From assembly GCF_905201705.1 (NCBI RefSeq), contig NZ_CAJKOX010000029.1:1-59707 (forward strand): DNA of 59,707 nucleotides, read 5' to 3'. Source of the stretch: an uncultured Marvinbryantia sp. (GTDB taxonomy: Bacteria; Bacillota; Clostridia; Lachnospirales; Lachnospiraceae). This document shows, piece after piece, positions 6,943 to 16,521 of the stretch. The position numbers and the translations under genes were made by a program. The notes below the pieces were generated by a model. The model saw only the letters and a list, made by a program, of their open reading frames with translations. It was not told the origin of the DNA and searched no databases. The first letter of the stretch is position 1. Every line of letters starts with the position of its first letter.

Positions 6943-9093
6943 CTACAGCTTCATCGTAAGCTGTATCCGCTTTCGCGCAACATCCACACTCAATACCTTT
7001 ACCTCCACGATATCGCCGACGCTGACTGCCTCCAGCGGGTGTTTGATGAATTTTTTGTCGGTAATCTGGGAGATATGGACGAGTCCGTCCTGGTGGACGC
7101 CGATGTCCACGAACACGCCGAAGTCGATAACATTGCGCACGGTTCCTTTTAGGATCATGCCGGGCTTCAGGTCCTTCATGTCCAGCACATCGGTGCGCAG
7201 GATCGGCTTTGGCATCTCGTCACGCGGGTCGCGCGCAGGCTTTTCCAGCTCCTTTACGATGTCGCGCAGAGTGATCTCGCCGATACCAAGCTCCGCAGAA
7301 AGCTTTTTGTAGTCGCGCACCTTCTTCGAAAGACCGCCCAGTTTTCTCGCCGCGACGTCCTCCAGGGTATAACCAAGCTTTTCGAGGAGCTGCTGCGCCG
7401 CCGGGTATGTCTCCGGGTGCACACTGGTGCCGTCCAGCGGATTTTTCCCGCCGGATATGCGCAGGAAGCCCGCGCACTGCTCAAATGCCTTCGGACCGAG
7501 CTTGCCCACTTTTAAGAGCTGCTTCCGGTCGGTAAATCTGCCGTTTTCCTCGCGGTACGCCACAATGTTTTTCGCGATCATCTTCGTGATACCGGAAACG
7601 TATTCCAAAAGCGAGGCGGAGGCGGTATTCAGATCCACGCCCACCTTATTTACGCAATCCTCGACGACGCCCTCCAGCGTCTCGCCGAGCTTTTTCTGAT
7701 TCATATCGTGCTGGTACTGTCCGACGCCGATGGACTTCGGGTCAATTTTTACCAGCTCCGCCAGCGGGTCCTGGACGCGCCTTGCGATGGACGCGGCGCT
7801 GCGCTGCCCGACATCAAAATTCGGAAATTCCTCCGTCGCCAGCTTGCTCGCAGAATAGACGGAGGCGCCCGCCTCGTTCGTGATCACATACTGTACCGGG
7901 ACCGGTATCTCTTTTAAAAGCTCCACAATGATCTGCTCGGATTCGCGGGACGCCGTGCCGTTTCCAAGAGAGATCAGTGTGACATGATATTTGCTGATCA
8001 GACGCTTTAACGTATCCTTCGCCGCACGGATCTTCTGCTCGTTTGTCGGGGCGGTCGGGTAGATCACCGTCGTGTCAATCACCTTCCCGGTGGCGTCGAC
8101 TACCGCAAGCTTACAGCCCGTGCGGAACGCCGGGTCCCAGCCGAGCACAACCTGTCCGGCGATCGGCGGCTGCATCAGAAGCTGGGTGAGGTTCTTTCCA
8201 AATACGGAAATCGCGCCGTCCTCCGCCTTCTCCGTAAGCGCGTTGCGCACCTCGCGCTCGATCGCAGGCGCGATCAGACGCTTGTAGCTGTCTGCAACCG
8301 TCTCCTTCAAAACCGGCGTCGTCACCGGATTGTCGCGGGTGATGACCTTTTTCTCCAGGAAGCGCAGAATTTTCTCCTCCGGCGCCTCCAGCTTCACATT
8401 AAGAATCTTTTCCTTTTCGCCGCGATTAATCGCGAGAATACGGTGTCCGGCAAGCTTTGGCACCGGTTCCGAAAACTGATAATACATCTCGTAAACCGAC
8501 TCCACGCCTTCTTCCTTCGCGGACGCCGTCAAAAGCCCCTCTTTTTCTGTCATCTCACGGATGCGGATGCGATAATCGGCTTCATCGGAAATGTTTTCAG
8601 CGATGATATCCATCGCGCCCTGCACCGCTTCCTCTACTGTATTTACTTCCTTTTCCGGATCGATAAACGGCTGCGCCTCCTGCTCCAGCGTCTTTGTCGT
8701 CCGCTGCAGCAGCAGAATATTCGCAAGCCCCTCCAGTCCCTTTTCCTTCGCGATCGTCGCGCGCGTGCGCCGCTTCGGGCGGTACGGGCGGTACAGATCG
8801 TCCACCACCACCAGTGTCTCCGCCGCCAGGATCTGCTTTTTTAATTCCTCCGTAAGCTTTCCCTGCTCCTCAATGCTGGAGAGCACCTGTTCCTTTTTCT
8901 CCTCCAGATTGCGCAGATAGGTGAGGCGTTCAAATAATTTGCGGAGCTGCTCATCGTCCAGCGTGCCGGTCGCCTCTTTCCGGTAGCGGGCAATAAAGGG
9001 GATCGTGTTCCCCTCATCGATCAGTTTTACCGCCGCCTCTGTCTGCCAGACGGCGACGCCAAGCTCCTCCGCAAGTTTTTTATTGATATCCAT
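6943..9093 (-). CDS. tex: Tex-family S1 RNA-binding transcription accessory protein
   Basis: A 716-aa cytosolic nucleic-acid-binding protein. Order of parts: N-terminal Tex helical domain (EGNTIPFIARYRKEATGTL near residue 27), YqgF-like RNase-H fold (GWDPAFRTGCKLAVVD near residue 318), helix-hairpin-helix region (around residues 490-560), and a C-terminal S1 domain (GMILKGTVRNVIDFGVFVDI near residue 640). Length is normal. Tex proteins affect transcription and RNA metabolism, but the exact role is not settled. It follows apgM by 25 bp. Confidence 0.95.
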   Translation of the reverse strand: MDINKKLAEELGVAVWQTEAAVKLIDEGNTIPFIARYRKEATGTLDDEQLRKLFERLTYLRNLEEKKEQVLSSIEEQGKLTEELKKQILAAETLVVVDDLYRPYRPKRRTRATIAKEKGLEGLANILLLQRTTKTLEQEAQPFIDPEKEVNTVEEAVQGAMDIIAENISDEADYRIRIREMTEKEGLLTASAKEEGVESVYEMYYQFSEPVPKLAGHRILAINRGEKEKILNVKLEAPEEKILRFLEKKVITRDNPVTTPVLKETVADSYKRLIAPAIEREVRNALTEKAEDGAISVFGKNLTQLLMQPPIAGQVVLGWDPAFRTGCKLAVVDATGKVIDTTVIYPTAPTNEQKIRAAKDTLKRLISKYHVTLISLGNGTASRESEQIIVELLKEIPVPVQYVITNEAGASVYSASKLATEEFPNFDVGQRSAASIARRVQDPLAELVKIDPKSIGVGQYQHDMNQKKLGETLEGVVEDCVNKVGVDLNTASASLLEYVSGITKMIAKNIVAYREENGRFTDRKQLLKVGKLGPKAFEQCAGFLRISGGKNPLDGTSVHPETYPAAQQLLEKLGYTLEDVAARKLGGLSKKVRDYKKLSAELGIGEITLRDIVKELEKPARDPRDEMPKPILRTDVLDMKDLKPGMILKGTVRNVIDFGVFVDIGVHQDGLVHISQITDKKFIKHPLEAVSVGDIVEVKVLSVDVARKRIQLTMKL

Positions 9094-9118
9094 GCGTTTC
9101 TAAACTCCTGCTGTTTTG

Positions 9119-10321
9119 TCAGTTAGCACCCAGAAGATACTGCATCATCTCGTGCCCTTTTGCCATATAATTTCCGCTCGCCTTCGCTTCCCGCTCGTTG
9201 TATTTCCAGGATTCCCGCCGCGGCGCCGTGCTGTCAAAAAGCAGATACGGGACCGGATCGGAAGTGTGCGTGCGCACACGGATCGGCGTCGGATGATCCG
9301 GAAGTACCAGCAGCCGGAACGCCTCCCCGGACGCCAGCATCTGCTCGTAAACCGGTTTTACCACCTGCTCATCCAGATACTCGATGGACTGGATCTTACG
9401 CTCCACACTTCCCTGGTGCCCCATCTCATCCGGTGCCTCCACATGGATGTAGGCAAAATCATAGCCGTCCTTCAGCACCGCGTCCACCGCCGCCTGTGCT
9501 TTGCCCAGATAATTTGTGTGCAGGCCGCCGTTCGCTCCCTCCACGGAAATATTTTTCATACCGGCACCGACCGCGATACCCTTTAAAAGATCGACCGCGG
9601 AGATCATCACGCCTTTTTTATGATATTTTTCTTCAAATGAGGTAAGGGCGGGCTTTGTGCCGGCGCCCCAGAACCAGCAGCTGTTTGCCGGGTTCAGCCC
9701 CCGTTTTTTGCGTTCCACATTGATCGGATGGTCTGCCAGGATATCGTAGCTCTTCTTCTGCATTTCGCGAAGAACCGCATCCTGCGGCAGGTATTCCCCG
9801 ATGCGCTGCGTCAGGATATCGTGCGGCTGTGAAAGCGGGACTACCGCGCCTTTTTCCCAGATCAGGCAGTGACGGTAGCTGGTGCCGACATAAAAATGAT
9901 AGCCGTCCCGCTCCAGCTCCTGCTGCACCGCATGCAGCAGCACCGCCGCGTCCTCCGTTGAAATCTCCCCGGAGCTGTGGTCGATCATGATTTTCTCCTC
10001 GTAAGGCTCCTCCTCGGACAGCGTGACGATATTGCAGCGAAGCGCAACATCCGTATCCTTCATCGGCACCCCGATACTGAGTGCCTCCAGCGGAGAACGC
10101 CCGGAATAATAAATCTTCGGGTCATATCCCATCACGGAGAGGTTTGCCGTGTCACTTCCCGGCTTCATTCCCTCCGGGATCGTATGCAGAAGTCCGATCT
10201 CCGACTGCGCGGCAAGCGCGTCCATAGCCGGCGTCTTTGCATATTCCAGCGGTGTCTTTCCCTCCAGGGCGTCGATCGGCTCATCCGCCATGCCGTCACC
10301 CAAAACTACGATATATTTCAT
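9119..10321 (-). CDS. apgM: ApgM-type cofactor-independent phosphoglycerate mutase, possible homoserine kinase analogue
   Basis: A 400-aa alkaline-phosphatase-superfamily protein of the archaeal/bacterial ApgM group. Seen: N-terminal VVLGDGMADEP, the GSDTANLSVMGYDP active-site segment near residue 58, and C-terminal metal-binding IHVEAPDEMGHQG and VLPDHPTP motifs. The ATG at 10321 follows AAGAGGAA. It lies directly downstream of hom and the ACT gene. In organisms without ThrB, this family has been proposed to supply homoserine kinase; this context fits, but the window cannot prove which reaction it performs. Confidence 0.85.
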   Translation of the reverse strand: MKYIVVLGDGMADEPIDALEGKTPLEYAKTPAMDALAAQSEIGLLHTIPEGMKPGSDTANLSVMGYDPKIYYSGRSPLEALSIGVPMKDTDVALRCNIVTLSEEEPYEEKIMIDHSSGEISTEDAAVLLHAVQQELERDGYHFYVGTSYRHCLIWEKGAVVPLSQPHDILTQRIGEYLPQDAVLREMQKKSYDILADHPINVERKKRGLNPANSCWFWGAGTKPALTSFEEKYHKKGVMISAVDLLKGIAVGAGMKNISVEGANGGLHTNYLGKAQAAVDAVLKDGYDFAYIHVEAPDEMGHQGSVERKIQSIEYLDEQVVKPVYEQMLASGEAFRLLVLPDHPTPIRVRTHTSDPVPYLLFDSTAPRRESWKYNEREAKASGNYMAKGHEMMQYLLGAN

Positions 10322-10401
10322 ATAATTCCTCTTCTTTCCTGTATTCTCTTTGACCAGATCCAAAGGATCTTCTTTATATAGCCGCCCGCAGTTTTCCGTG
10401 C

Positions 10402-11622
10402 TTACATGTGGCGGATACGGATACGGTTGATCACGCTGCCAAGCCGCTCCGCCCTCGCCGCATATTCCGCCTCCGTCATAACACTGGTCGTAAAGCCAAA
10501 TTCTTCTCTCAGATCCGGAAGCTGTACAAACTGTACGCTTCCGAAAATTTCCTCCACACGTGCGCGTTCCGTCTCCAGGTTTCCTTCCGCGCGCACAAAG
10601 AAACGCCGCTGGGAATTGCTGATATCGGTCAGCTCCAGCTTGCGGCTGCTCCAGAACGCCATAATGCTGCGGTGCAGATGCTTTGCCTCGTCGATGACAT
10701 CGGAGACAACGGCGCTCGCCGTCGGCAGCTTACCTGCCCCGCGCCCGTAAAACATTGCGTCGCCAAGAACGTTCCCATGCACAAAAATTGCGTTAAACAC
10801 GCCGTTTACGCTGTACAGCGGATCGTCGGGATCCACCAGCGCCGGGGCAACCATCGCGTAAAAGCTCTCGCCGACCTTTTTGCTGAAGCCGAGCAGCTTG
10901 ATCGCCTTGCCCATCTCTTTTGCATATCGGAAATCCATCGCCGTGATATTCGTGATTCCCTCGGTATAAATATCTTCAAAATCTACCTGACGTCCAAATG
11001 CAAGCGAGGAAAGGATCGCGATTTTGCGGCAGGCATCGTACCCTTCCACATCCGCCGCCGGGTTGCGCTCCGCATAGCCCTTCTCCTGTGCCTCCTTCAG
11101 CACATCGGCATACTCGCGCCCCTCAGTCGCCATCTTGGTCAGCATATAGTTTGTCGTTCCGTTTAGGATCCCGGCGATCTCGTCGATCTCATCTGCCGTC
11201 AGCGAAGAATTTAAGGGACGGATGATCGGGATGCCGCCTCCGCAGCTCGCCTCAAACAAATAGTTGATATTCCGCTCCTTCGCCAGCTCCAGAAGCTCCG
11301 CGCCATGCTTCGCCACCAGCTCCTTGTTGGATGTGCAGACGCTCTTGCCGGCAAGCAGCGACTGCTTTGTAAAGGTATATGCCGGCTCCAGACCGCCCAT
11401 TACCTCCACCACGATTTTGATTTCCGGATCATTCAAAATGATATTAAAGTCGTGTACGATCTTTTCCTGGATCGGGTCGCCCTCAAAGTCGCGCAGATCC
11501 AGCACGTACTTGATGTTGATCTCCTCCCCGGCTTTTTTGTTGATACTGCTGTGGTTCGTGTTGATAACCTCCACGACGCCAGAGCCCACGGTGCCGTATC
11601 CCAGTACTGCAATGTTGATCAT
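10402..11622 (-). CDS. hom: Homoserine dehydrogenase
   Basis: A 406-aa NAD(P)-dependent enzyme making homoserine for threonine and methionine. The Rossmann motif VLGYGTVGSGVVEVI is at residues 5-19. The catalytic signature region around EARNPAADVEGYDACRKIAILSS (here GYAERNPAADVEGYD, near residue 195) is intact. The C terminus carries an ACT-like region (FVRAEGNLETERARV onward), so feedback control by threonine is likely. The start follows AGGAGGAGGA. It lies 23 bp after an ACT-domain regulator and upstream of apgM. Confidence 0.96.
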   Translation of the reverse strand: MINIAVLGYGTVGSGVVEVINTNHSSINKKAGEEINIKYVLDLRDFEGDPIQEKIVHDFNIILNDPEIKIVVEVMGGLEPAYTFTKQSLLAGKSVCTSNKELVAKHGAELLELAKERNINYLFEASCGGGIPIIRPLNSSLTADEIDEIAGILNGTTNYMLTKMATEGREYADVLKEAQEKGYAERNPAADVEGYDACRKIAILSSLAFGRQVDFEDIYTEGITNITAMDFRYAKEMGKAIKLLGFSKKVGESFYAMVAPALVDPDDPLYSVNGVFNAIFVHGNVLGDAMFYGRGAGKLPTASAVVSDVIDEAKHLHRSIMAFWSSRKLELTDISNSQRRFFVRAEGNLETERARVEEIFGSVQFVQLPDLREEFGFTTSVMTEAEYAARAERLGSVINRIRIRHM

Positions 11623-11645
11623 AATGTCCTCCTCCTGATTTTTGT

Positions 11646-12086
11646 TTATTCCCGGCCGAGAATCTTCAGATAATGGATGCCCGGCAGATTTTCTATTTTC
11701 GCAAACATTTCCATGGTATCCCCCGTGATCGGCAGAATATCAATGCCCAGCGTGAGCGAGGCAATGCCATTGATGGGGATGGTCTGATGGATAGTCAGAA
11801 CGTTTGCCTTAAAGCCCGCAATAATATTTAAAACCTCCGACAGCAGCCCCGGCTCGTCGTCCATCTGAAGAATAAAGGTGATATTCTTTCCCTTGGTATT
11901 TTCGTGAAACGGGAAAATATCGTCCTTGTATTTATAAAACGAGCTGCGGCTGATGCCCACAGCCTCCGCCGCATCCTGCACAGTAGCTGCGCGCTCCGAC
12001 TCCAGCAGGCGCTTCGCCTCTACCACCTTCAGAAGCACCTCCGGAACCGCCCTTTCCTTTACCACGTAATACTGATGCTGTACCAT
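11646..12086 (-). CDS. ACT domain-containing protein (UPF0735/PheB-like)
   Basis: A 146-aa protein with an N-terminal helix-turn-helix-like stretch (TVQDAAEAVGISRSSFYKYK, residues 40-59) and a C-terminal ACT amino-acid-binding domain starting at FILQMDDEPGLLSEVLNII. This family sits next to hom in many Clostridia and is thought to regulate aspartate-family amino acid genes. Start ATG follows AAGGAGG. The neighbours support a role in threonine synthesis; direct evidence is lacking. Confidence 0.9.
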   Translation of the reverse strand: MVQHQYYVVKERAVPEVLLKVVEAKRLLESERAATVQDAAEAVGISRSSFYKYKDDIFPFHENTKGKNITFILQMDDEPGLLSEVLNIIAGFKANVLTIHQTIPINGIASLTLGIDILPITGDTMEMFAKIENLPGIHYLKILGRE

Positions 12087-12125
12087 AACGCCTCCTTTAC
12101 CCTTCCCCTTCTTCTGCTGTTCGTC

Positions 12126-13004
12126 TTAAAAGCTCCTTCCGTGTCCGCCGCCAAAGGTTCCTCCTCCGCCGGAGGTATGTGTGGAGCTGCGCCCGGCGGA
12201 AGAGCCGCCCGAACCGCCATCCGGCGGCGGATCTCTCGGGATCCGTCTGTGCGTCACAAACTGGTTGACCAGACGGTCCTCCTTTCCCGTTATACGGATA
12301 TTGGCATTCTGCCCGATGGAATACTCATACTGTTCGACCCTGCGGTATCTCCAATACAGAAAGAAGCAGGCAAAGGAAGCGCAAAGCAAAGCGATCCCCG
12401 CCGCAAGCAGCCAGTCACTTAAGGAAATGCTGCGATGACGCACGATCCGCCCTGTTTCTGTGTCGTATGTATACTGATTATCCGGGATGCCCTTTTTCAT
12501 ATAGGCAGCCGTTTGCTCCAGCATAGCGGTCATCGCCCCGCCGTAATCGCCCTCCGACGCATACTCATAGCCAGCGTCATAAATGCGCTCTTCGCGCGCG
12601 TCGGTGATATAAAGGATCATCTCCCCGTTCGTCACCAGGTTCAGCTCACGGTTGTCGAGATCAATGAGGAGCACGATCCCGCCTCTTTTTCCGTCTGAAT
12701 CATACCCGCCGCTCTCATAAAAATATTCCGCCGCATCACGCGAGGAGCGCCCCTGCGCATCGTCTAACGTGAGCATCAGAAAATTCATATTGTATGTTTC
12801 CTCCAGCTCCTCCGCCAGCTCAGAGAGCCGGTTTGTCTCTGAAGTGGAAAACAGATCCGCAATATCAAAGACATGCTCGGATGCCTGCGCACAAACGGCG
12901 CTGCCCGCAAACAGCAGACACACGACGGCAAGCAGGCAGAAACGCTGCAGCGCACGAAGCTTTTCCATATATTTATCGTATGTAACCGTCCGTCTCTCTA
13001 CCAT
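12126..13004 (-). CDS. TPM domain membrane protein (YdjH/YgcG-like)
   Basis: A 292-aa exported protein. After a signal sequence (about residues 21-42, ending ASE) comes a TPM fold: VFDIADLFSTSETNRLSEL, then SSRDAAEYFYESGGY and GGIVLLIDLDNRELNLVTNG. A transmembrane helix follows (about residues 198-216), then a cytosolic tail ending in a Gly/Ser/His-rich segment. In Bacillus subtilis the TPM protein YdjH works with YdjG and YdjI at the membrane; the same three types are adjacent here. ATG at 13004 follows GGGAGGG and overlaps the previous stop. Confidence 0.85.
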   Translation of the reverse strand: MVERRTVTYDKYMEKLRALQRFCLLAVVCLLFAGSAVCAQASEHVFDIADLFSTSETNRLSELAEELEETYNMNFLMLTLDDAQGRSSRDAAEYFYESGGYDSDGKRGGIVLLIDLDNRELNLVTNGEMILYITDAREERIYDAGYEYASEGDYGGAMTAMLEQTAAYMKKGIPDNQYTYDTETGRIVRHRSISLSDWLLAAGIALLCASFACFFLYWRYRRVEQYEYSIGQNANIRITGKEDRLVNQFVTHRRIPRDPPPDGGSGGSSAGRSSTHTSGGGGTFGGGHGRSF

Positions 13005-14086
13005 AAGAAGTACCCTCCCATCAGCAGAAGCAGAAACAGCGGCAGGAAAATGCCGAGAAACAGCATCGCCATGCGCCCCTTATCAAGCGGAAGCACGCCG
13101 CAGACCTTTCGCGTCTGTCCGTTCATCGCATAATAATAAAGCTTTCCGTCCGCTCCCTTATAGGTCAGCACCCACACCGGCAAAAGCAGATATTTCCAGC
13201 TTTCCTCACGCATTCTGACGTTTGTGTCACGCGTCCGCGTCGTCATATAGCCGGACACGCTGGCGCGCATCATCTTTTCCGCATAATCCCGGACCTCTCC
13301 TTTGAGTCCCTCCGACAGCTCCGACTTTTCGATATCGCGCTTTTCCGCAAGAAAACCGGACAGATAGCCCATCGAAAACTTCTTCGCCTCTTCTATCCGA
13401 AACGGCTGCACCGCCTCCACAAGCTGCCTGTTTTCCTTATTGAGCGCATCGCGCGTCAGATTCCGAAAATCAAGCTCTGCGATCCGCTCCACATCGAAAA
13501 CCTTCGTCTCCGTGTACTCCAGATCGCCCATCCGCCAAACACGCACCTGATCCCCGTTTCCATTCCACTGCCCCTTTGCCGAGCAGGAATAGACCCAGAA
13601 CGGAAAATAGACGCCGCTGATCTTTTCGATCTGCTCCTTGCAGAAAAAATCCCGCGGGACAAATTTTTTGCTGCGGACATATTTTAAAAAGCTGTCCACC
13701 GCCTCCTTTTTGTCCACTGCAAAGGGAATCACAAGATCCGGCTCATACTCTCCGGAGAGCTTTCCCTGCAGCACGACCGGATTGTGGCAGTAATAGCAAA
13801 AGGTCGCCGCCGTCGTGGCGTCCGTGACGATTTCCGCGCCGCAGCTTGGGCAGGCATATACGACTGCTCCCTGCTCCTCGCTGCCGTCCTGCGAAGCCTC
13901 CTGCGCACGCTGCCTGGAATGCATATGCGGCGCTTCGTTTTTTTCCCTGGATGCCTGCGGATTTGCCGCCTCTAACTCCTCCTGGGAGAAAAGGGAGATA
14001 CAGTATTCACATTTATATTTCTGCGACGACGGATCAAAACGCAGATCGCCGCCGCAGTTTGGACACTTATAACTGATCGCAGACAT
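12998..14086 (-). CDS. Double zinc-ribbon membrane protein (YdjG-like)
   Basis: A 362-aa protein with two N-terminal zinc ribbons (CPNCGG...CEYC near residues 9-30 and CPSCGA...CYYC near residues 79-100), a central soluble domain that contains IEKISGVYFPFWVYSC and LLLPVWVLTYKG, and a single C-terminal transmembrane helix ending at the last residue. It resembles Bacillus YdjG. It starts 3 bases after the SPFH gene stop with only a weak ribosome binding site, so translational coupling is likely. Confidence 0.85.
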   Translation of the reverse strand: MSAISYKCPNCGGDLRFDPSSQKYKCEYCISLFSQEELEAANPQASREKNEAPHMHSRQRAQEASQDGSEEQGAVVYACPSCGAEIVTDATTAATFCYYCHNPVVLQGKLSGEYEPDLVIPFAVDKKEAVDSFLKYVRSKKFVPRDFFCKEQIEKISGVYFPFWVYSCSAKGQWNGNGDQVRVWRMGDLEYTETKVFDVERIAELDFRNLTRDALNKENRQLVEAVQPFRIEEAKKFSMGYLSGFLAEKRDIEKSELSEGLKGEVRDYAEKMMRASVSGYMTTRTRDTNVRMREESWKYLLLPVWVLTYKGADGKLYYYAMNGQTRKVCGVLPLDKGRMAMLFLGIFLPLFLLLLMGGYFLW

Positions 14087-14089
14087 AGG

Positions 14090-15265
14090 CTATGCACGCG
14101 GCTTTCCGCACTGGCTGCAGAAGTTTCCGTTGTTCACGGCTCCGCAGGAACAGGTCCACGCGCCTGCCTGCGGCGCAGGTCTGCCGCAATTTGAGCAGAA
14201 TCTGCCGGTATTCGCCGCCCCGCAGGAGCAGGTCCATGCCGCGCCGCCTGGCATCTGCGCATTCTGCTGCATCTGCTGCATATTCGCCTGAGACGCCTGA
14301 CCGACGAAGCCGCCCGCCGCGTTCATTCCCATGCCCATTCCCATAAACCCGGCAGCAGCGCCGTTCGGGTTGGAGCCGGCCGCCTGCATACCGGCTGCGA
14401 CCGCCGACTGCACATAGCCCTGGCGGATATTTGGATCGCCCATCATCGCTCCCTGATTGCGCATGTTGATGAGCCGCTGGGATTCCTCATCGTAGGAAAT
14501 GCTGGCAATTCCGACCGCCTGGATCTGCATTCCGCGCGTTTTTGTCCAGCTTTCATCGAGGACGTCCGCCATATATCTTCCAAGCTCGGAAGCCTTCGAG
14601 GAGACATAGGAAATACGGATGCCCTCCGCCGACATCCGGTTGATCGCCGTCTGCAGCGCCTCTAAAAATTCGGAGAGATACTGGGCATTGATATCCTCGA
14701 TCTGCACCTGACGGGCATTCCTCGGAACCGCCTCCGCATAGAATTTCAGAGGGTCAGTGATCCTGATGGAGTAAGTGCCGTGCGCGCGCAGGAACAGCTC
14801 GGCATTGTAGAAGCTGTCAAAATAATTGACCGCATTGCGCGTGCCGAATTTGATCCCCTTGATTTCCTGCAGATTAATGTAGTAGACCTTTTGCGCGACC
14901 GGTGTCGTGCCGCCGTATTTCAAACGCGCGAAGGATTCCTGCAGGGCATCGTCAAACTGTCCGTTGAACATGGACGGCAGCGAAGAATTATTTACCGTAT
15001 AATATCCCGGCTCCGCCGTGTAATCGATGATTCTGCCGCCGTCCGTCAGGATCATAAACTGATTATCGTAAACGTGAATCACAGAGCCGTCGGAAATGGT
15101 GTCCGGCGTTCCCCGGCGGTTGCTGCCGCGGCGCACCATCACGCCCTGGGTAAGTACGGTGCCTTCCCCCATCTCACCCGGCTCAACGACTTCCAGGAAC
15201 TGATCGTTCACCGCTGAATTGATGGTGTTTTTTACTGTACCGATCGCCGTTCTGATAATTCCCAT
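14090..15265 (-). CDS. SPFH-domain protein with C-terminal zinc ribbons (YdjI-like)
   Basis: A 391-aa protein. The first ~290 residues form an SPFH/band-7 (virion-core-like) domain; a Gly/Met/Ala/Gln-rich linker follows (around residues 295-340), then two short zinc ribbons, CSCGAANTGRFCSNCG and CSCGAVNNGNFCSQCG. It has no transmembrane helix. Bacillus YdjI has this architecture and helps attach PspA to membranes with YdjG and YdjH. The prfB stop codon is embedded in the ribosome binding region of this gene, so both are on one message. Confidence 0.87.
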   Translation of the reverse strand: MGIIRTAIGTVKNTINSAVNDQFLEVVEPGEMGEGTVLTQGVMVRRGSNRRGTPDTISDGSVIHVYDNQFMILTDGGRIIDYTAEPGYYTVNNSSLPSMFNGQFDDALQESFARLKYGGTTPVAQKVYYINLQEIKGIKFGTRNAVNYFDSFYNAELFLRAHGTYSIRITDPLKFYAEAVPRNARQVQIEDINAQYLSEFLEALQTAINRMSAEGIRISYVSSKASELGRYMADVLDESWTKTRGMQIQAVGIASISYDEESQRLINMRNQGAMMGDPNIRQGYVQSAVAAGMQAAGSNPNGAAAGFMGMGMGMNAAGGFVGQASQANMQQMQQNAQMPGGAAWTCSCGAANTGRFCSNCGRPAPQAGAWTCSCGAVNNGNFCSQCGKPRA

Positions 15266-15266
15266 A

Positions 15267-16392
15267 TTATACCTCCTCCTGTTTTGTTCCGAGCGCGATC
15301 CATTTCAGATACGCGTTGATAAACAAATCAATATTTCCATCCATCACGCTGTCCACGTTTCCGGATTCCGCATTGGTGCGGTGATCCTTCACCATCGTGT
15401 AGGGCTGCATAACGTAGGAGCGGATCTGGTTGCCCCAGCCGATCTCCTTCACCTCTCCGCGGATGCCGGAAACCTTCTCCGCGTTCTCCTGCTGCTTTAA
15501 AAGATAAAGCTTCGCTTTGAGCATCTGCATCGCCTTATCCTTATTCTGAAACTGTGAGCGCTCATTCTGGCACTGCACCACGATATTCGTGGGCAGATGC
15601 GTGATACGGATCGCCGAGGATGTCTTGTTGATATGCTGTCCGCCGGCGCCGCTGGAGCGGTAGGTGTCGATGCGCAGATCCTCGTCGCGGATCTCAATGT
15701 CAAGATCCTCCTCAATATCCGGCATGACATCGCAGGACACAAACGAGGTCTGCCGCTTACCCGCCGCGTTGAACGGCGAGATCCGTACCAGGCGGTGTAC
15801 GCCCTTCTCGGATTTCAGGTAACCGTAGGCATTTTCCCCGCGCACCTCGAAGGTGACGGATTTAATGCCAGCCTCCTCCCCGTCCAGATAGTCGAGCACC
15901 TCCACGCTGTAGCCCTTTTTGTCCGCCCAGCGCGTGTACATGCGATAGAGCATTCCCGCCCAGTCGCAGGACTCGGTACCGCCCGCGCCCGCGTGAAGCG
16001 TCACGATCGCATCGTCCCTGTCGTACTCCCCGGACAGCAGCGTGCGGATACGGATATCGTCAAATGTCGTGATAAAGGAATCCAGCGTCTCCTGGATCTC
16101 CGGGATCAGCGAGGCGTCGTTTTCCTCATTCGCCATCTCGATCAGCGTCTCAATCTCCTCATACTGCTCCTGCAGCACGGCGTAGGTCTCCACGTCGTCC
16201 TTGAGCGACTTTAATGTTTTCATAGATTCCTGCGAACTTTCCGGATCGTCCCAGAAATCGGGCTCCTCCATCTTCCGCTCTAATTCTTCGATCCTCTTCT
16301 CCTTGTTAGCGAGGTCAAAGTGAATCCCTCACTTCCAGCAATGGTTTTTCGTATGTTCCGAGCGTATAGCGGAACTGATCTAATTCGACCAC
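15267..16392 (-). CDS. prfB: Peptide chain release factor 2, programmed +1 frameshift
   Basis: RF2 (374 aa) ends translation at UGA and UAA. The reading frame opens at GTG 16392 (after AAGGTGA) and gives 25 codons ending LEVRDSL; then an in-frame TGA (16317-16315) sits in the shift site CTTTGAC. A +1 slip resumes as DLANKEKRIEELERKM and leads into the main frame to 15267. The GGQ loop (SSGAGGQHINKT) and the SPF tripeptide region (VRISPFNAAGKRQTS) are intact. This autoregulatory frameshift is well known for RF2. It follows secA by about 130 bp. Confidence 0.97.
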
Positions 16393-16521
16393 ACTGTCAC
16401 CTTCTTTCTATAAAAGTATGTGCATTCTTTTAAAGCAAGCGCCAGGCTTCCGCTGTACTTCCCATAGCTTTCCGGGGGAATACCTGCGAAGATACCTGGC
16501 GTCATATCTTTCTTACCTGTT

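Noticed and set aside
16380..16505. A 41-codon open frame between secA and prfB, with a weak ribosome binding site, overlapping the prfB start
   Set aside because: No recognisable product, weak start signal, and part of its length is prfB sequence in another frame.
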